A DNA stretch of 64,000 bases from Polyangiaceae bacterium (GTDB lineage Bacteria; Myxococcota_A; Polyangia; Polyangiales; Polyangiaceae), in the NCBI GenBank assembly GCA_019637295.1, contig JAHBVX010000001.1:285501-349500 (forward strand), read 5' to 3'. Every line of letters begins with the position of its first letter. Position 1 is the stretch's first letter. The position numbers were made by a program, and so were the translations under genes. Shown piece by piece: positions 60,943 to 64,000 of this stretch. Below the pieces are notes generated by a model. It was given only the letters and a program-made list of their open reading frames with translations. It was not told the DNA's origin and searched no databases.

Positions 60943-63813
60943 TTGAGAGCTCGTCGTTGGTGGTACTGGTTGGCGCTCGCGCCTGGCGCGCTGTTGCCGG
61001 TGGCAAGTTGCGGTGACGGCGAGGAGGGAGTGAAACCGACGCCCGACGCCGGCAACTATCCGAAGCCCGGACCAGGCGAGCTGTGTCTGTACCCGCCCGA
61101 GCCGCAGTTCGTGGAGGTTCACGCGCAGCCGCGGCGCATCGCCTTGGCTCCAGGTCAGACCCGCTCGGTCGAGTTCGTGGTCGCGCCCGACGTGTGTGTC
61201 CCGGAGATGCTCACCTTCGAGTCTGCCGACGCGGAGGTCGTCGAGGCGCCCTCCGCGCTGAAGCTCGACCTGGAGAACTCGCGCGTCAGGCTCGACCTCA
61301 CGGGAAAGACGGCTGGCGAGACGACGATCACCGCGAGCTTCCCCAAGGGTGACGGGACGTTCGCGACCGCCGTCATCGACGTGGAGGTGATGGATTCGAC
61401 CATCGCGGCCTGCACTGGGAGCGGCTCCGGCAAGGTGGATGATGGCAAGACTGTCCGCGGGAGCGGCGGCCTGGCTGGCGCGTCCATCGGCCTGCAGGCC
61501 GGCGGGACCAAGCCGAACAGCGGAAGCTACCTGTGGGGCGTACAGCCCTTCGACGTCGCGCTCGAGTGCGCCTCGGATCAGGTGCCGTCCGGATACACGA
61601 AGCTCGGACCTGCGGTCAGCTTCGTCCCGCAGGAGCTGCGCTTGCAGCGAGAGATCCCATTCTCGCTCCCCATCAACCCCGCGGCCATGCCGGACAAGGC
61701 GCGGCTGCGGCACGTGACGGTCTCGTACACCGGTCCGAGCGCGAAAGCTCCGCGGGCGGTGCCGATCGCGAATCCGAGGATCGAGAAGACCGCCACGGGC
61801 TGGGAGCTCCGGTTCATGGCGCCGTGGCTCGGCAGCTACCAAGCCATCGTCAAGAGCGACGCGGGCACGGTCGTGCGCAAGCGGCGCCTCACGCACCGCG
61901 CGATCATCGGTATCTCGATGGGCGGTGGCGGCACCGCCATGGTCGGCATGCGCCACCATGACAAGTTCGACGTGATCGCGCCGCTGGGCGGGCCGGTGGA
62001 CTGGACTTGGATGCTGGGTCACATCGAGCGCAATCACATGGCAGGGTTCCTGCCCAACGACGGAGACACTCCGCCTTCGGGTTTCGCGCCGCTCCCCGAC
62101 GCGACCTTACCCTACGAGCACGCGTCCACGTTCAACCGCTGGTGGTACGAGTACCCCAAGACCGGCAACGGCGGCAGCTTCCCACGCTCGGAGTACGTGC
62201 AGATCTTCCGGGATCTGGCGCTGATGTTCGGCAACCCCAACAGCTACAATCCGACCCCGGGAGCCGAGAACCTGCCCGCGGGCATCGATCTGAACGACAA
62301 GACGGTGGTGGGCGACCGGAACAATCGCGACTGCGCAGTCTGGGTCGACCCCATCGACTCACATCCGGACGTGGCCAAGCAGAAGGAGCTCAGCCAGAAC
62401 TGCCCGAAGGAGCGCTGCGAGTACCACGCAGTGCTCGATAACTACTTCGACGACGAGTTCAACCCCAAGGGCACCTTCCCCGTCATCACCGTCTGCGACG
62501 GCTCGCCGCAGCAGGCGGACCTGTCCCCGTACGCCAACACCTGGAGCTCGACCGGCAACGACAAGCCCCTCGAGCTCGCCTTGGCCGTGGACTACAACGC
62601 CAACGGCGTCCGAGACGAAGACGAGCCCATCCTGCGCCAAGGGCACGAGCCCTTCGACGACTTCGGCAGTGACGGGGTGCCGTCGACCGCGGAGCCCGGC
62701 TATCAGCTCGGAGTCAACGAGGACCCGGCGGGCGACGACTGGCACCCGCAGTACAACCCGGGCGGCACCGAGGGCAACTTCCGCTGGGACGAGGGCGAGC
62801 CCTTCTTGGACCATGGGCTGGATGGTGTCGCGAACACCGCGTCGAGTCCGTACGACTTCGGCGAAGGGAACGGGAAGTTCGACTACGCGCCCGGCTATCG
62901 CACCTTCCTCGAGCGCGACTCGCGCACGGTGCTCGAGCAGCTGCCCTGGGCGACCCACCCGAAGAAGTTCGACGACGCGGCGCTCGCGCGACTCGACCTG
63001 TGGACCGACGGCGGCACGCGAGACCTATTCAACTTCGCGGTGGCGGCGCAAGCGCTCGCCGGCGCTTGGGCGGCGCGAGGCCCCGTGGTCCACTACTACC
63101 ATGAGGTGCAGCACATTCCTGGGCTCAACCCGGACAATCCGAACGACTTTCGTCCGGGTCTGGTGCACTGGGACGACGTCCCGGGTGGCGTGATGTTGCG
63201 CTACGGCAAGATCGATCCCACGGACAAGGACATCCAGGGCGGGTCCGGTCAGCACGTCGGCACCGCCGACGAGATCGCGCGTCGACTGCAGACGGCGCTC
63301 TACTACATCGGCTCGCGCTGGCCGAACGCCCCGCGGACCTTCGACGAAGCCGGCGCCATCGATCCCATCCCAGGTCTCGAGGAGTGCGCGATCGGCGGCT
63401 CGTGCGACTTCGACTTCACCGACTCGCGCGGACGCAAAGGTCCGGTCAGCGTGTCGCTACCGCCGGGCTACGGTCACGTCGGCGCGAAGGACAAGCGCTA
63501 TCCGGTCATCTACCTGCTTCACGGCTACGGACAGACGCCGGAAGACCTCAAGGCTGCCATCATATTCCTCTCGAACTGGATGAACTTCGGCGGGGACTCG
63601 GCGAGCCTACGGCTAGCCAAGGCCATCGTCGTGTACGTCGATGGGCGCTGCCGACCCGGAGCGGAAGAGGCCGAGTGCATCCGAGGCACCTTCTATACGG
63701 ATAGCGTGCGCTCGAAGGGACCCAAGATGGAGGGCTGGTTCTTGGAGCTGATGGACGAGGTCGACAACCGTTACCGCACCATGCCAGAGATGGAAGTCGA
63801 CTGGGTCGAGTGA
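60943..63813 (+). CDS. Large lipoprotein, apparently circularly permuted esterase with Ca-binding-like insert
   Basis: This 956-residue protein starts at TTG 60943; the signal peptide ends in VASC. An Ig-like domain is followed at residue 325 by the esterase nucleophile elbow IGISMGG (Ser325) and MRHHDKFDVIAPLGG. Near the C-terminus (from about residue 855) it has YPVIYLLHGYGQ, IVVYVDGR and ELMDEVDNRYRT, which in esterase-D-type enzymes precede the GxSxGG motif. The order of the two halves is therefore reversed. Between them lie acidic Asp/Gly segments such as DYNANGVRDEDE that look like EF-hand or Ca sites. Catalytic Asp and His could not be placed with confidence. Confidence 0.65.
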   Translation: MRARRWWYWLALAPGALLPVASCGDGEEGVKPTPDAGNYPKPGPGELCLYPPEPQFVEVHAQPRRIALAPGQTRSVEFVVAPDVCVPEMLTFESADAEVVEAPSALKLDLENSRVRLDLTGKTAGETTITASFPKGDGTFATAVIDVEVMDSTIAACTGSGSGKVDDGKTVRGSGGLAGASIGLQAGGTKPNSGSYLWGVQPFDVALECASDQVPSGYTKLGPAVSFVPQELRLQREIPFSLPINPAAMPDKARLRHVTVSYTGPSAKAPRAVPIANPRIEKTATGWELRFMAPWLGSYQAIVKSDAGTVVRKRRLTHRAIIGISMGGGGTAMVGMRHHDKFDVIAPLGGPVDWTWMLGHIERNHMAGFLPNDGDTPPSGFAPLPDATLPYEHASTFNRWWYEYPKTGNGGSFPRSEYVQIFRDLALMFGNPNSYNPTPGAENLPAGIDLNDKTVVGDRNNRDCAVWVDPIDSHPDVAKQKELSQNCPKERCEYHAVLDNYFDDEFNPKGTFPVITVCDGSPQQADLSPYANTWSSTGNDKPLELALAVDYNANGVRDEDEPILRQGHEPFDDFGSDGVPSTAEPGYQLGVNEDPAGDDWHPQYNPGGTEGNFRWDEGEPFLDHGLDGVANTASSPYDFGEGNGKFDYAPGYRTFLERDSRTVLEQLPWATHPKKFDDAALARLDLWTDGGTRDLFNFAVAAQALAGAWAARGPVVHYYHEVQHIPGLNPDNPNDFRPGLVHWDDVPGGVMLRYGKIDPTDKDIQGGSGQHVGTADEIARRLQTALYYIGSRWPNAPRTFDEAGAIDPIPGLEECAIGGSCDFDFTDSRGRKGPVSVSLPPGYGHVGAKDKRYPVIYLLHGYGQTPEDLKAAIIFLSNWMNFGGDSASLRLAKAIVVYVDGRCRPGAEEAECIRGTFYTDSVRSKGPKMEGWFLELMDEVDNRYRTMPEMEVDWVE

Positions 63814-64000
63814 CGGAACCGGCCTGAGGCGTGGCGCCAGAGCCTCACGCTGGGTGACGGCATGGGGGGCGCGCGCCACACGGGCTCGCGAGCGGTGCGG
63901 ACATTCGCGCCCTTCTTCCTTGGTATGGCAAGTGCACAGTCGTGCACCCTTACTTTCCTGGAGCCCGCCGTCATGCGTCACCGAAATCTCCGTTCATCAC
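63814..64000. other. 3' end of window, no complete gene
   Basis: This stretch is 187 bp long. No full gene is visible; the plus-strand frame from 63831 is open and reads somewhat like coding sequence, so it could be the beginning of a further gene, but nothing can be named. No repeat or hairpin stands out. Confidence 0.4.

Noticed and set aside
63700-63813. Frameshift at the end of the large esterase-like gene that would explain the missing GxSxGG after the final segment
   Set aside because: The downstream DNA in all frames up to the window end does not encode a GxSxGG region, and the motif is present earlier in the same protein.

Overview
The window is a high-GC chromosomal segment that reads as a myxobacterium (Myxococcota, probably Polyangia). 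The evidence is two proteins ending in a MYXO-CTERM sorting signal, two Pkn2-type Ser/Thr kinases, many lipoproteins with Gly/Ser-rich linkers after the lipobox Cys, a MopE-type metal-binding motif, and very high GC in third codon positions. No rRNA, tRNA, phage, insertion sequence or CRISPR array was seen. The 5' end cuts through a gene and the 3' end lies just past one.

Layout. (1) 411-8440: a translationally coupled six-gene operon of three paralogous B12-binding-type radical SAM enzymes and three phytanoyl-CoA-dioxygenase-like proteins carrying four domains, closed by a perfect hairpin. It looks like an uncharacterised biosynthetic pathway and is the best candidate for a new system. All four oxygenase domains carry H-x-H where the family normally has H-x-D. 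(2) 8573-12638: secreted and lipid-anchored proteins, including an M15 peptidase with six Cys-rich repeats and a MYXO-CTERM tail. (3) 12658-22672: a second radical SAM neighbourhood. One arm is TPR protein, SPL-like radical SAM and unknown (minus strand). The divergent arm is unknown, radical SAM with extra cysteines, and a Cys-rich lipoprotein (plus strand). Two homologous proteins of unknown function lie at its edges, and a Gly-rich RRM protein sits inside. (4) 22747-29092: a HepT/MntA-type toxin-antitoxin pair, a MscS channel, a Ser/Thr kinase, a TraB-family protein and an aminotransferase. (5) 29221-44805: surface lipoproteins, a PemK/MazF-type toxin-antitoxin pair with a 12-bp-periodic putative operator, a CNNM-like protein, a second MYXO-CTERM protein, a family 39-like glycosyltransferase, a second kinase and an acyltransferase. 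(6) 44937-57419: mostly housekeeping (LTA-synthase-like sulfatase, mlaE, tsaE, LpoA-like lipoprotein, nadA, thyX, asd, darP). (7) 57491-63813: two very large lipoproteins, the second apparently a circularly permuted esterase.

Intergenic DNA holds two small dispersed repeat families (25314/44359 and 36813/39597) and several hairpins. Start sites were chosen from overlapping start/stop codons, Shine-Dalgarno matches, signal peptides and paralog comparison. All functional calls come from reading motifs, with no database search.
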